Positions 8,838-19,096 of a stretch of DNA of 64,000 nucleotides are shown in pieces. The notes beneath the pieces are model-generated. The model had not been told where the DNA came from. It ran no database searches and worked only from the letters and a program-made list of their open reading frames with translations. Location: positions 3,162,001 to 3,226,000 of the forward strand of contig NZ_CP012201.1 in assembly GCF_001191005.1 (NCBI RefSeq), read 5' to 3'. The translations under genes and the position numbers were made by a program. The DNA is from Massilia sp. NR 4-1. Lineage in GTDB: Bacteria > Pseudomonadota > Gammaproteobacteria > Burkholderiales > Burkholderiaceae_D. The first letter of the stretch is position 1; the number at the start of each line of letters is the position of its first letter.

Positions 8838-8851
8838 TTGATTTAGATCAT
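8838..8851 (+). promoter_or_regulatory. FNR/ANR-like box upstream of the DUF3079 gene
   Basis: TTGAT-TTAG-ATCAT matches the FNR-family consensus TTGAT-N4-ATCAA at nine of ten positions. A possible -10 (TAGCAT, 8875-8880) would put the start of transcription near 8887, about 42 bases from the box centre, the classic spacing for activation by FNR. The match is seen; control by oxygen is inferred. Confidence 0.5.
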
Positions 8852-8929
8852 GTTCTCCATGCCCAGCAGAAACGTAGCATGGTGGGTGACAGGCGCCCGT
8901 TGCCGGGAGGCCTAGAGGAGTGATGCAAA

Positions 8930-9130
8930 ATGGCTAAGAAATTCCCGATTAAACCCCTCCACCCCGAACGCATTTGTTGGGGCTGCGATAAATACTGCCC
9001 AGTCGATGCGCTAGCCTGCGGCAATGGTTCTGAGCGAACCCAGCATCCAGTCGAGCTGTTTGGCGAAGATTGGATGGCCCCGCTGCTGCCCTTCGAGTCC
9101 GACGAGCAGCCCGATACCGCTAACGCTTAG
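8930..9130 (+). CDS. DUF3079 domain protein
   Basis: A 66-residue cytoplasmic protein that matches the short DUF3079 family almost end to end: basic N-terminus, PERICWGCDKYC with a CxxCxxxC cluster, a further Cys in ACGNGSERTQHP, and VELFGEDW. The cysteines could bind a metal, but no function is known for the family. AGAGGAG at 8914-8920 precedes the ATG. An FNR-like box upstream suggests low-oxygen control. No partner gene is adjacent in the same direction. Confidence 0.85.
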   Translation: MAKKFPIKPLHPERICWGCDKYCPVDALACGNGSERTQHPVELFGEDWMAPLLPFESDEQPDTANA

Positions 9131-9218
9131 ACGGCCGTTAGCAAGCGCCGATACTGCCGAGGCCTTGTAGCTTCCCCTGGCCCATCTAGCGAGGCACGCA
9201 GCATCGGTGCGATCCACA

Positions 9219-9587
9219 TCAACTCCCCCGTGGACTGCCGCCATTTCCGCCGACAATGCGCCTCATCTCTTGCGAGATTGCTTCTTGCTTGTCGTGACTA
9301 TCGTTGATGACCGAGCAGGATTTGTCCGAGGCTTTTTCAGCTGACTTGGGGGGATAAGTGAATAGCAAGTTCTCGCAGTCGCAGCGGAGACGTGCTTTTA
9401 TCCGTTTGCTCTTACGTTCGCGCAGCTCCGCGACCCAGCATCCGTCCGCGCAACCACATGAACGATAAGTCAGCATCTCACCCTTGCCCGACCATGGGAG
9501 GGTATAGGTTGGGGGATTACTGCTTGCGCTTGCATCGCTTGCAAGCGCAAGCAGTATCGATATCACGAAAACTCGTAACGGCATCAT
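9219..9587 (-). CDS. small exported cysteine-rich protein of unknown function
   Basis: 122 residues with a Sec signal peptide (MMPLRVFVISILLALASDASAS). The mature part has six cysteines, including CGCADGC and RCDCENL, pointing to disulfides or metal binding in the periplasm. No family recognised. AGGA eight bases before the first ATG supports the start. The DNA for the signal peptide contains a perfect 16-base inverted repeat (9518-9556). It is followed at lower coordinates by non-coding sequence and preceded by a TonB-like gene on the same strand 52 bases away. Confidence 0.6.
   Translation of the reverse strand: MMPLRVFVISILLALASDASASSNPPTYTLPWSGKGEMLTYRSCGCADGCWVAELRERKSKRIKARLRCDCENLLFTYPPKSAEKASDKSCSVINDSHDKQEAISQEMRRIVGGNGGSPRGS
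9518..9556. repeat. perfect 16-bp inverted repeat inside a signal-peptide coding region
   Basis: TACTGCTTGCGCTTGC at 9518-9533 is exactly complementary to 9541-9556, with a seven-base loop. In the mRNA this gives a very stable hairpin about 30 bases after the start codon. Confidence 0.85.
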
Positions 9588-9639
9588 TTCGAAATCCTGA
9601 TCCTATGTTCGGCCACATCGAGCAGTCATACGAAGGAAC

Positions 9640-10074
9640 TCACTGCAATGTCCAAACATACCGGAGTTGCACCCATTCTTGCTGTGCTGGACTATCTTGT
9701 GGCGTGACTACAAGGGTACATTGGGCAGTGGCTTCAAGCGCGGCAATATCCAAGATTTCGTGCCCGCTTGATTTGGAAATCGCTTTCTCCAGAACATGGC
9801 CATCGGCATCGATCAGAAACTTCATCGTTACCGTTCCTTCCAGCTCGCGCCGCAACGCTTCGCGAGGCCAGTCGGGCCGCTCACAGGGCATGCGTGGCAT
9901 TGCTGAGCGAAGTTTGGGGGGCGGTTCTTTTGTGGATGCTTCACGCGTTGAATCAGCGGATGCGGGTGGATTTTGTTGGGCGTGGCTGGGGATGGCTGCC
10001 AAGGCGCTTGATAAACCGATAAGCGCGGCACTCTGGAGCACGTAACTGCGGATTCTGGACATGATGCGTTTCAT
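9640..10074 (-). CDS. TonB C-terminal-domain periplasmic protein
   Basis: 144 residues. An N-terminal hydrophobic signal (SAALIGLSSALAAIPSHAQ) is followed by a short Pro/Ser/Thr-rich linker and a TonB-C-like domain from about residue 55: PDWPREALRRELEGTVTMKFLIDADGHV and ISKSSGHEILDIAALEA. It lacks the long Pro-rich periplasm-spanning region and the ExbB-interacting anchor of true TonB, so it is probably a periplasmic TonB-like protein rather than an energy transducer. AGGA sits four bases before the ATG. No exbBD or TonB-dependent receptor is nearby. Confidence 0.75.
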   Translation of the reverse strand: MKRIMSRIRSYVLQSAALIGLSSALAAIPSHAQQNPPASADSTREASTKEPPPKLRSAMPRMPCERPDWPREALRRELEGTVTMKFLIDADGHVLEKAISKSSGHEILDIAALEATAQCTLVVTPQDSPAQQEWVQLRYVWTLQ

Positions 10075-10335
10075 TTTCCTGAGACGTCTCGCGGCTCATC
10101 GCTGCCGGTTGCGAAACTTGTGGGTAGGTTTTCTCTGGGTGATGGGACGATATTTGAGCGCATGGTTTATTTTAAATTATTGCGCTTGAGCTTATTGTTG
10201 AGCTTGCTTGAGAGGAAAAACCTGAAGTGAGGTACGGCGCGCGCCCTCGGCGCGCGAAGCTGCCCGCGTTGCGGGCAGCAAATGGGCGATTCGGTCGCGT
10301 CCCGCGACCGCGCGGCCGCCTGCAGGCGGACCGCT

Positions 10336-10383
10336 TTCGAATCCCCCGCGCAGGGCGCGCAGGCGCCCTGCTTCTCTCCGCCA
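10336..10383 (+). repeat. degenerate tRNA-Ser 3'-end copy, inverted relative to the tRNA gene
   Basis: TTCGAATCCCCC (10336-10347) and TCTCTCCGCCA (10373-10383) repeat the T-arm and acceptor end of the tRNA-Ser at 10433-10523, on the opposite strand, but are split by a 25-base hairpin-forming insertion. Together with the flanks the two copies form an imperfect 33-base inverted repeat: 10374-10406 against 10410-10442, four mismatches, three-base centre. Confidence 0.75.
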
Positions 10384-10394
10384 AGACCAAAACG

Positions 10395-10417
10395 AAAAGG
10401 CCGCCCATTGGGCGGCC
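10395..10417 (-). terminator. terminator of tRNA-Ser
   Basis: An eight-pair GC stem (10399-10406 with 10410-10417), three-base loop, followed on the minus strand by TTTT then CGTTTT. Confidence 0.8.
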
Positions 10418-10432
10418 TTCTCATTTTGTCCT

Positions 10433-10523
10433 TGGCGGAGAGAGGGGGATTCGAACCCCCGATAGGCTATGAACCTATACACGCTTTCCAGGCGTGCGAC
10501 TTAAACCACTCATCCATCTCTCC
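10433..10523 (-). tRNA. tRNA-Ser (anticodon GGA)
   Basis: 91 bases including an encoded CCA. Acceptor GGAGAGA pairs with TCTCTCC, the anticodon loop reads CTGGAAA giving GGA, a long variable arm is present as in class II tRNAs, and the T arm is GGGGG-TTCGAAT-CCCCC. A good promoter lies upstream and a terminator downstream. Confidence 0.97.
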
Positions 10524-10555
10524 TGCATCTCTCACACTACTTGCGAGAGGCGCAG

Positions 10556-10583
10556 ATTATAGCAAAGATTCTCCAAAGTACAA
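10556..10583 (-). promoter_or_regulatory. promoter of tRNA-Ser
   Basis: On the minus strand TTGTAC (10578-10583) and a perfect TATAAT (10556-10561) are 16 bases apart, which places the transcript start about 25 bases before the tRNA. Confidence 0.75.
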
Positions 10584-10647
10584 AGTTTTTTGCGGCAACA
10601 TCTCAAGGCGCTCCCAACCACCGCCGGAAAGCGCCCTGCCCGCCCGC

Positions 10648-12645
10648 TTAAGCGGTCTCTTTGAGCTGCTCCAGAATCGCCGGATTTTCCAGCGTGGAGA
10701 CGTCCTGCGTGATGACCTCGCCTTTGGCGAGCACGCGCAGCAGGCGGCGCATGATCTTGCCGGAGCGGGTCTTGGGCAGGTTGTCGCCGAAGCGGATTTC
10801 CTTCGGCTTGGCGATCGGACCAATCTCTTTGCCGACCCAGTTGCGCAGCTCAAGCGCCAGCTTCTTGGCTTCTTCACCGGTTGGGCGTGCTTGCTTCAGC
10901 ACGACGAAGGCGCAGATCGATTCGCCGGTGGTGTCGTCGGGCTTGCCGACCACGGCCGCTTCGGCCACCAGCGGGTTGGCGACCAGGGCGCTTTCGATTT
11001 CCATCGTGCCCATGCGGTGGCCCGAGACGTTCAGCACATCGTCGATGCGGCCGGTGATGGTGAAGTAGGCGGTGTCCTTGTTGCGGATGGCGCCGTCGCC
11101 GGCCAGGTACATGCGGCCGCCCAGCTCGTCGGGGAAGTAGCTGGTCTTGAAGCGCTCGGGATTGCCCCAGATGGTGCGGATCATCGAGGGCCATGGACGC
11201 TTGACCACCAGGATGCCGCCCTGGCCATTCGGCACGTCGGCACCGGATTCATCGACGATGGCGGTCATGATGCCGGGCAGCGGCAAAGTGCAGGAGCCGG
11301 GCACCATCGGCGTGGCGCCGGGCAGCGGGCTGATCATGTGGCCGCCGGTTTCGGTTTGCCAGAAGGTGTCGACGATCGGGCATTTTTCCTGGCCCACATT
11401 GCGGTAGTACCACATCCACGCTTCGGGATTGATCGGTTCGCCCACCGTGCCCAGCAGGCGCAGGGAGTTCAGGTCGTAGTTCTTCGGATGCACTTTCGGA
11501 TCGACGTCGGCCGCCTTGATCAGCGAGCGGATTGCGGTCGGCGCGGTGTAGAAGATGCTAACCTTGTGCTTGGCGATGGTTTCCCAGAAGCGGCCGGCGT
11601 TCGGGTAGGTCGGCACGCCTTCGAAGATGATCTGGGTGGCGCCCACGGCCGTCGGGCCATAGGCGATATAGCTGTGACCGGTGACCCAGCCAATGTCGGC
11701 GGTACACCAGTAGACGTCGCTCGGCTTGATGTCGAAGGTCCACTTCATCGTCAGCGCGGCCCACAGCAGGTAGCCGCCGCTCGAATGCTGCACGCCTTTC
11801 GGGGTGCCGGTGGAGCCGGAGGTGTACAGGATGAACAGCGGGTGTTCGGCGTCAACCCATTCCGGTTCGCATTCCGCGGATTGGGTCGCCACCAGATCAT
11901 GCAGCCAGATGTCGCGGCCGGCCGTGAAGCCGACGTTGCCGCCCGTGCGTTTGTAGACGATCACGTTTTTGATCGAGTCGCAGCCGCCCATGGCCAGCGC
12001 TTCGTCGACGATGGCTTTCAGCGGCAGCTGTTTGCCGCCGCGCAGTTGCTCGTCGCCGGTGATCACGGCCACGGCGCCGGCGTCGATGATGCGCTCCTGC
12101 AGCGATTTGGCGGAGAAGCCGCCGAACACCACGGAGTGGGTGGCGCCGATGCGGGCGCAGGCCTGCATGGCGGCCACGCCTTCCACCGACATCGACATAT
12201 AGATGATGACGCGGTCGCCCTTCTTGATGCCCAGCGATTTCAGGCCGTTGGCGAATTTGCTGACTTTTTCATGCAGCTCTTTGTAGCTGACTTTGGTGAC
12301 CTGGCCGTCGTCGGCCTCGAAGATGATGGCGGTCTTTTCGGCGTTGCCGTTGGCCAGGTTGCGGTCCAGGCAGTTGTAGGACACGTTGAGCTTGCCGTCC
12401 TCGAACCATTTGTAGAACGGCGCATTGTCTTCGTTCAGGGTGCCGGTGAAGGGCTGCTTCCATTCGATGTTCTCGCGCGCCAGACGGGCCCAGAAGCCTT
12501 CGTAGTCGCGCGCGGCTTCGTCACACAGGGCCTGGTAGGCGGCCATGCCGGAAATGGCGGCCTTGTCGGTAAAGGCAGCGGGCGGTGCGAAAATACGGGA
12601 TTCCATTGGGCCTTGCTGCTCGGTGCCTTGCGGGGTGGCGGTCAT
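10648..12645 (-). CDS. acs: acetyl-CoA synthetase (AMP-forming)
   Basis: 665 residues from the ATG at 12645, full length for Acs. It activates acetate to acetyl-CoA through acetyl-AMP. Visible motifs are the AMP-binding loop YTSGSTGTPKGVQH, WWQTETG-type segment as TFWQTETGGHMISP, TGDG-type loop as YLAGDGA, the hinge GRIDDVLNVSGHRMGT, and the C-terminal KTRSGKIMRR whose Lys is the classic acetylation site. GGAG six bases before 12645 favours this start over an in-frame ATG at 12657. It is monocistronic and divergent from the yqhA-like gene. With the ackA-pta operon further on, the cell has both acetate routes. Confidence 0.97.
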   Translation of the reverse strand: MTATPQGTEQQGPMESRIFAPPAAFTDKAAISGMAAYQALCDEAARDYEGFWARLARENIEWKQPFTGTLNEDNAPFYKWFEDGKLNVSYNCLDRNLANGNAEKTAIIFEADDGQVTKVSYKELHEKVSKFANGLKSLGIKKGDRVIIYMSMSVEGVAAMQACARIGATHSVVFGGFSAKSLQERIIDAGAVAVITGDEQLRGGKQLPLKAIVDEALAMGGCDSIKNVIVYKRTGGNVGFTAGRDIWLHDLVATQSAECEPEWVDAEHPLFILYTSGSTGTPKGVQHSSGGYLLWAALTMKWTFDIKPSDVYWCTADIGWVTGHSYIAYGPTAVGATQIIFEGVPTYPNAGRFWETIAKHKVSIFYTAPTAIRSLIKAADVDPKVHPKNYDLNSLRLLGTVGEPINPEAWMWYYRNVGQEKCPIVDTFWQTETGGHMISPLPGATPMVPGSCTLPLPGIMTAIVDESGADVPNGQGGILVVKRPWPSMIRTIWGNPERFKTSYFPDELGGRMYLAGDGAIRNKDTAYFTITGRIDDVLNVSGHRMGTMEIESALVANPLVAEAAVVGKPDDTTGESICAFVVLKQARPTGEEAKKLALELRNWVGKEIGPIAKPKEIRFGDNLPKTRSGKIMRRLLRVLAKGEVITQDVSTLENPAILEQLKETA

Positions 12646-12899
12646 GCTTGTCTCCATCCAAGTTAATTAGTTTGCCAACAACATTAGACCCGATCGCTTA
12701 CTAAGTCCTTACAGGCTTCTTTTTACCGGCCCGCTTGCTCTCTTAAGCTTTTTGGCAACTTGGTCACTTATACAATTCTAACCGGATTCTGCCCAGCGGC
12801 GATGCGGACTTTGATTCGGGCGCCATGAACGCGGCAGGCTGGAGCACGTGTAAAATGTCGGCTGTTTTTATTGCACCGCTTCCCGGAGACTACTTACTA

Positions 12900-13508
12900 A
12901 TGACCGATCCCTACCGCCCGAGCGGCCAGAAACTGAGCCCGATTCCCGCCTTTATCTTCATGTCCCGCTGGCTGCAGCTGCCGCTGTACCTGGGCCTGAT
13001 CCTGGCGCAATGCGTCTACGTCTTCCATTTCTGGGTCGAACTGAAGGACCTGATTGGCGCCGCGCTCGGCAACGAAGCCTCGCTGCAGCATATCTTCCAG
13101 GCTGTTGCCGTGCCTGGCGCCGCCATGCCGACCAAGCTCAATGAATCGACCATCATGCTGGTCGTGCTGGGCCTGATCGACGTGGTCATGATTTCCAATC
13201 TGCTGATCATGGTGATTGTGGGCGGCTACGAAACCTTCGTCTCGCGCATGCACCTGGAAGGCCATCCGGACCAACCGGAGTGGCTGTCGCATGTGAACGC
13301 CTCGGTCCTCAAGACCAAGCTGGCGATGGCGATCATCGGTATTTCCTCGATCCATCTACTGAAGACTTTCATCAATGCGCAGGCTTACGAGCCCAAGATA
13401 CTGATCGCGCAAACCGTTATCCACGTCGTCTTCCTGCTGTCGGCCCTGGCCATCGCCTATACCGACCGCCTGATGACGAGCACTCACAACGAATCAAAGC
13501 ACCATTAA
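12900..13508 (+). CDS. YqhA family inner-membrane protein
   Basis: 202 residues with three to four hydrophobic helices (around residues 25-48, 80-110, 140-160 and 170-190), matching the YqhA/TIGR00645 family of small bacterial membrane proteins of unknown function. The ATG at 12900 is chosen because the protein from there begins as in the family; an upstream in-frame ATG at 12825 would add a poorly conserved 25 residues. GGAG lies eleven bases upstream. The fumarase gene follows after 24 bases, so both may be co-transcribed. Confidence 0.85.
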   Translation: MTDPYRPSGQKLSPIPAFIFMSRWLQLPLYLGLILAQCVYVFHFWVELKDLIGAALGNEASLQHIFQAVAVPGAAMPTKLNESTIMLVVLGLIDVVMISNLLIMVIVGGYETFVSRMHLEGHPDQPEWLSHVNASVLKTKLAMAIIGISSIHLLKTFINAQAYEPKILIAQTVIHVVFLLSALAIAYTDRLMTSTHNESKHH

Positions 13509-13532
13509 TCCGCCTTCGTAAGCGAGAACATC

Positions 13533-15059
13533 ATGACCATCATAAAGCAAGACGACCTGATCGAATCCGTTGCCGCCGCCCTGCAGTACATCAGCTACTA
13601 CCACCCGGCCGACTATATCCAGCATCTGGCGCGCGCCTACGAGGCCGAGCAAAGCCCGGCCGCCAAGGACGCGATCGCGCAGATCCTGACCAACTCGCGC
13701 ATGTGCGCGGAAGGCAAGCGTCCAATCTGCCAGGATACCGGCATGGTCAATGTCTTCCTGAAAATCGGCATGGGCGTGCGCTTTGAAGGCTTCACCGGCA
13801 GCGTGACCGACGCCGTCAACGAAGGCGTGCGCCGCGCCTACAACTTCGCCGACAACAAGCTGCGCGCCTCCATCGTGGCCGACCCGCACTTCGAGCGCAA
13901 GAACACCAAGGACAACACCCCGGCCGTGGTGCATATGGAGCTGGTGGAAGGCAACACCGTCGACGTGGGCGTGGCGGCCAAAGGCGGCGGCTCCGAGAAC
14001 AAGACCAAGTTCGTGATGCTGAATCCATCCGACTCGCTGGTGGACTGGGTGTTGAAGACCGTGCCGCTGATGGGCGCCGGCTGGTGCCCGCCCGGCATGC
14101 TGGGCATCGGCATCGGCGGCAGCGCCGAGAAAGCCATGCTGCTGGCCAAAGAGTCGCTGATGGAAGACATCGATATGTACGAGCTGAAAAAGCGCGGCCC
14201 GCAGAACAAGCTGGAAGAGCTGCGTATCGAACTGTGCGACAAGATCAATGCCCTGGGCATCGGCGCCCAAGGCCTGGGCGGCCTGACCACGGTGCTGGAC
14301 GTGAAGATCAATATGTACCCGACCCACGCGGCGTCCAAGCCGGTGGCCATGATCCCGAACTGCGCCGCCACCCGCCACGCCCATTTCGTGCTGGACGGCT
14401 CCGGCCCGGCCTATATCGAACCGCCGGCGATCTCCACCTGGCCTGACGTCAGCTGGGCGCCGGACACCGAGAAGTCCAAGCGCGTCGATCTGAACACCCT
14501 GACCAAGGAAGAAGTCGCGTCCTGGAAGCCGGGCCAGACCCTGCTCCTGAACGGCAAGATGCTGACCGGACGCGACGCCGCGCACAAGCGCATCCAGGAC
14601 ATGCTGGCCAAGGGCGAGCAGCTGCCGGTGGACTTCACCAACCGCGTCATCTACTACGTCGGCCCGGTCGATCCGGTGCGCGACGAAGTGGTCGGCCCGG
14701 CCGGTCCTACCACCGCCACCCGCATGGACAAGTTCACCGATATGATGCTGGAGAAGACCGGCCTGATCTCGATGGTGGGCAAGGCCGAGCGCGGCCCGAT
14801 CGCGATCGAATCGATCCAGAAGCACAAATCGGCCTACCTGATGGCGGTGGGCGGCGCGGCTTACCTGGTATCGAAAGCGATCAAGCACGCCAAGGTGGTC
14901 GGCTTCGCCGACCTGGGCATGGAAGCGATCTACGAATTCGACGTGGTCGACATGCCCGTGACCGTGGCGGTCGATTCCACCGGCACCTCGGTGCACAACA
15001 CCGGCCCGAAAGAGTGGGCGGTGAAGATCGAAGCGCTGAAAGCAGCCGTTCCAGCCTAA
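13533..15059 (+). CDS. fumA: fumarate hydratase, class I (iron-sulfur)
   Basis: 508 residues covering both the alpha (FumA/TtdA) and beta (TtdB) domains in one chain. It interconverts fumarate and malate in the TCA cycle. ICQDTGMVNVFLKIG and GWCPPGMLGIGIGG are typical alpha-domain segments with [4Fe-4S] cysteines, and PAGPTTATRMDKF is the conserved beta-domain loop. As a class I enzyme it is oxygen-sensitive and heat-labile. murI follows seven bases after the stop, so the two are probably translated from one message. Confidence 0.95.
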   Translation: MTIIKQDDLIESVAAALQYISYYHPADYIQHLARAYEAEQSPAAKDAIAQILTNSRMCAEGKRPICQDTGMVNVFLKIGMGVRFEGFTGSVTDAVNEGVRRAYNFADNKLRASIVADPHFERKNTKDNTPAVVHMELVEGNTVDVGVAAKGGGSENKTKFVMLNPSDSLVDWVLKTVPLMGAGWCPPGMLGIGIGGSAEKAMLLAKESLMEDIDMYELKKRGPQNKLEELRIELCDKINALGIGAQGLGGLTTVLDVKINMYPTHAASKPVAMIPNCAATRHAHFVLDGSGPAYIEPPAISTWPDVSWAPDTEKSKRVDLNTLTKEEVASWKPGQTLLLNGKMLTGRDAAHKRIQDMLAKGEQLPVDFTNRVIYYVGPVDPVRDEVVGPAGPTTATRMDKFTDMMLEKTGLISMVGKAERGPIAIESIQKHKSAYLMAVGGAAYLVSKAIKHAKVVGFADLGMEAIYEFDVVDMPVTVAVDSTGTSVHNTGPKEWAVKIEALKAAVPA

Positions 15060-15066
15060 GGAAGCG

Positions 15067-15909
15067 ATGAGCAAAGCCCCTACCCTGCCCGCCGGAGCCG
15101 ACGCCCCCATCGGCGTCTTCGACTCCGGCGTGGGCGGCCTGTCCGTGCTGCGCCACATCCAGCAGCAGCTGCCGCAAGAGAATGTGCTCTACTTCGCCGA
15201 CATCGGCTTTGCGCCCTATGGCGACAAGCCGGAAGCGGCGGTGGTCGAGCGCGCGCTGGCGGTGGCGGCGTTTCTCATCGGGCATGGGGCCAAGGCACTG
15301 GTGGTGGCCTGCAATACCGCCACCGTCGCCGCGATCAAAGCCATCCGTACCGCCTGGCCGGGCATGCCGATCGTGGGTGTGGAGCCGGGCCTGAAACCCG
15401 GAGCCGCCACCACCCGCAACGGCACGGTGGGCGTGATGGCCACCGATAACACCCTGCGTGGCGAGAAGTTCCTGCAATTGCGCGATCAGATCTCCAGCGC
15501 CAGCAAGGCGCAATTCCTGCTGCAACCCTGCATCGGCCTGGCCGACCGCATCAACACCGGCGATCTGGAAGGACCGGAGACGGCGGCCATGCTGGAACGC
15601 TATGTGCGGCCGCTGCTGGAGCAAGGCGCCGACACCCTGGTGCTGGGCTGCACCCACTATCCCTTTGTGCAGGCAGGCATCGAGCGCATCGTCGCCGCGC
15701 ATGCGAAAGCGCCAGTGACCGTGATCGACACCGGCGACGCCGTGGCGCGCCAGTTGGCCCGCTTGCTGGAAGGCGCCGGCCTGCTGCGCCCGGGCGGCAC
15801 CGCCCCGCATCTGCGCGGCTACACCACCGCCGCGCGCGCCGGCCTGGTCGAGGCCTTCGACAAGCTGCTTGGCCAGCACCCCGAGGTGGAAGCCGTCAAA
15901 ATCGCCTGA
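15067..15909 (+). CDS. murI: glutamate racemase
   Basis: 280 residues; converts L- to D-glutamate for peptidoglycan. Both catalytic cysteines are present in standard settings: Cys82 in ACNTATV and Cys195 in LGCTHYPF, with the N-terminal IGVFDSGVGGLSVL carrying the first acidic residue. ATG start close behind the fumarase stop. Followed by the tRNA-His promoter. Confidence 0.96.
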   Translation: MSKAPTLPAGADAPIGVFDSGVGGLSVLRHIQQQLPQENVLYFADIGFAPYGDKPEAAVVERALAVAAFLIGHGAKALVVACNTATVAAIKAIRTAWPGMPIVGVEPGLKPGAATTRNGTVGVMATDNTLRGEKFLQLRDQISSASKAQFLLQPCIGLADRINTGDLEGPETAAMLERYVRPLLEQGADTLVLGCTHYPFVQAGIERIVAAHAKAPVTVIDTGDAVARQLARLLEGAGLLRPGGTAPHLRGYTTAARAGLVEAFDKLLGQHPEVEAVKIA

Positions 15910-15963
15910 TTTGCCGCAAAAACAGGCAAGTGCAGAAATTTGCAAAAAAACGCCCGCAAGGGT

Positions 15964-15992
15964 TTGCCAGTTCCCGAATCAGCTAGTATAAT
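15964..15992 (+). promoter_or_regulatory. sigma-70 promoter of tRNA-His
   Basis: TTGCCA (15964-15969) and a perfect TATAAT (15987-15992) are separated by 17 bases; the tRNA begins about 37 bases after the expected start of transcription. Confidence 0.85.
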
Positions 15993-16035
15993 TCGGCCTC
16001 TGTCGCAGCAACGATGTGACAGAAGAAGTTTCAGT

Positions 16036-16112
16036 GGTGGCTGTAGCTCAGTTGGTAGAGTCCAGGATTGTGATTCCTGTTGTCGTGGGTTCGAGCCCCA
16101 TCAGCCACCCCA
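16036..16112 (+). tRNA. tRNA-His (anticodon GTG)
   Basis: 77 bases counting the extra G at position -1, typical of tRNA-His, and an encoded CCA. Acceptor GTGGCTG pairs with CAGCCAC, D arm AGCTCAGTTGGTAGAGT, anticodon loop ATTGTGATT, T arm GTGGG-TTCGAGC-CCCAT. Confidence 0.97.
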
Positions 16113-16122
16113 CCGAATTCAG

Positions 16123-16155
16123 AAAAAGCCCTATACCTCGGTATAGGGCTTTTTT
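16123..16155 (+). terminator. terminator of tRNA-His
   Basis: A perfect ten-pair stem (16127-16136 with 16141-16150), four-base loop, then six T; A-rich on the other side, so it also suits the convergent gene. Confidence 0.9.
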
Positions 16156-16183
16156 CATTCCCCGCCGATTTTTCGGCGAAGAC

Positions 16184-16882
16184 TCAGAGTTCCCAGGCGG
16201 CCGTGATTCTGAACGGCGCCATGTCCGGCGCGGGGAAAGCAGCCAGCTCGCGTTCTAATTGCTCTTGAGAAATTAGTGACAGCACTTGCTCCGGGCGGGC
16301 CTTGGGACCATGGCGGAACTCGCGCCTAGCCAAGGCCTGTTCACACAGCGAACGCAGGTAGGCGCCCGGCTTTTCTTCCATCAGCGCGCTAACGCCCCGC
16401 ACATCGGCTTTGACGCACTGCAGAATCTCATCTGCGGAAAAGCCATCGTCGGCAAGGTGATCGAGATTGGCAAAGCATTCCAGGTAGCCGGCAATGAGGA
16501 AATCCTCAAAGGATCGGTGAATCATACGCGAGGTTTCCCTGTCATGGAAGATCAAGGCCACGCCCGTCGACTTTTCATCGATAGGCATCAGACAGTACGC
16601 ATCGCCGGCTCCGGACTGGGCGAAGGGCAGGAAGCGTTTGCCGCTCTGGGCTGCGGGATTGAGCCACTCGCCGACTTCACGCTGGGCGTCGGCGGCATCG
16701 ATCCATTCAAAGTCGTACCAGCTGATAAAAGCTGGGCCGCCGGCGAGCATCTTTTCGCGCCATATTGCGCTCCAGTCCTGGCCATAGGCAGTCTTGCCGG
16801 AAGCAAGCAGGGTTTTCAACAAGGGCGGGAGACTGATGCCTGTTTGGCTGGCGAGGACTTCGAATTCAGAAAGTGTATCCAT
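16184..16882 (-). CDS. SMI1/KNR4 (SUKH) family protein
   Basis: 232 residues with the SUKH pattern: ISLPPLLKTLLASG near the N-terminus, then a WREKMLAGGPAFISWYDFEW segment, FLPFAQSGAGDAYCLMPID and VALIFHDRETSRMIHRSFEDFLIAGYL. Members are often immunity proteins for contact-dependent or polymorphic toxins, but many are isolated and of unknown role. No toxin gene is adjacent here, so immunity is not supported by context. It ends beside the tRNA-His terminator and precedes a hybrid kinase gene on the same strand. Confidence 0.75.
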   Translation of the reverse strand: MDTLSEFEVLASQTGISLPPLLKTLLASGKTAYGQDWSAIWREKMLAGGPAFISWYDFEWIDAADAQREVGEWLNPAAQSGKRFLPFAQSGAGDAYCLMPIDEKSTGVALIFHDRETSRMIHRSFEDFLIAGYLECFANLDHLADDGFSADEILQCVKADVRGVSALMEEKPGAYLRSLCEQALARREFRHGPKARPEQVLSLISQEQLERELAAFPAPDMAPFRITAAWEL

Positions 16883-16927
16883 TAGTGTTCAGCAGGTGCT
16901 GCGTTAATCTGGCGCAAACGGTGAGGC

Positions 16928-19096
<2,169 letters not shown>

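Larger units (their letters stand above)
8611..8929. other. divergent intergenic region hicA / DUF3079 gene
   Basis: 319 bases without a supported gene. It holds the hicAB operator at its left end and an FNR-like box with a candidate promoter at its right end (both listed separately). I see no ORF or RNA gene in between. Confidence 0.6.
10075..10432. other. non-coding region with a run of GC-rich hairpins
   Basis: No supported gene in about 360 bases. The left part (to about 10230) is plain and relatively AT-rich. From 10237 to 10371 there are five consecutive stem-loops: around 10237-10255, 10259-10279 (nine pairs, three-base loop), 10292-10310 (eight pairs, three-base loop), 10316-10329 (14-base palindrome) and 10350-10371 (nine pairs, four-base loop). 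They end at a copy of a tRNA 3' end. Confidence 0.75.

Noticed and set aside
9119..9142. Seven-pair hairpin just after the DUF3079 gene
   Set aside because: No T-run follows, so I do not call it a terminator.
10282..12666. A 794-codon plus-strand frame across tRNA-Ser and acs
   Set aside because: It is antisense to acs and runs through a tRNA gene; no family similarity.
16184..16882. Immunity protein of a polymorphic toxin
   Set aside because: The SUKH fold fits, but no toxin or secretion gene is adjacent.
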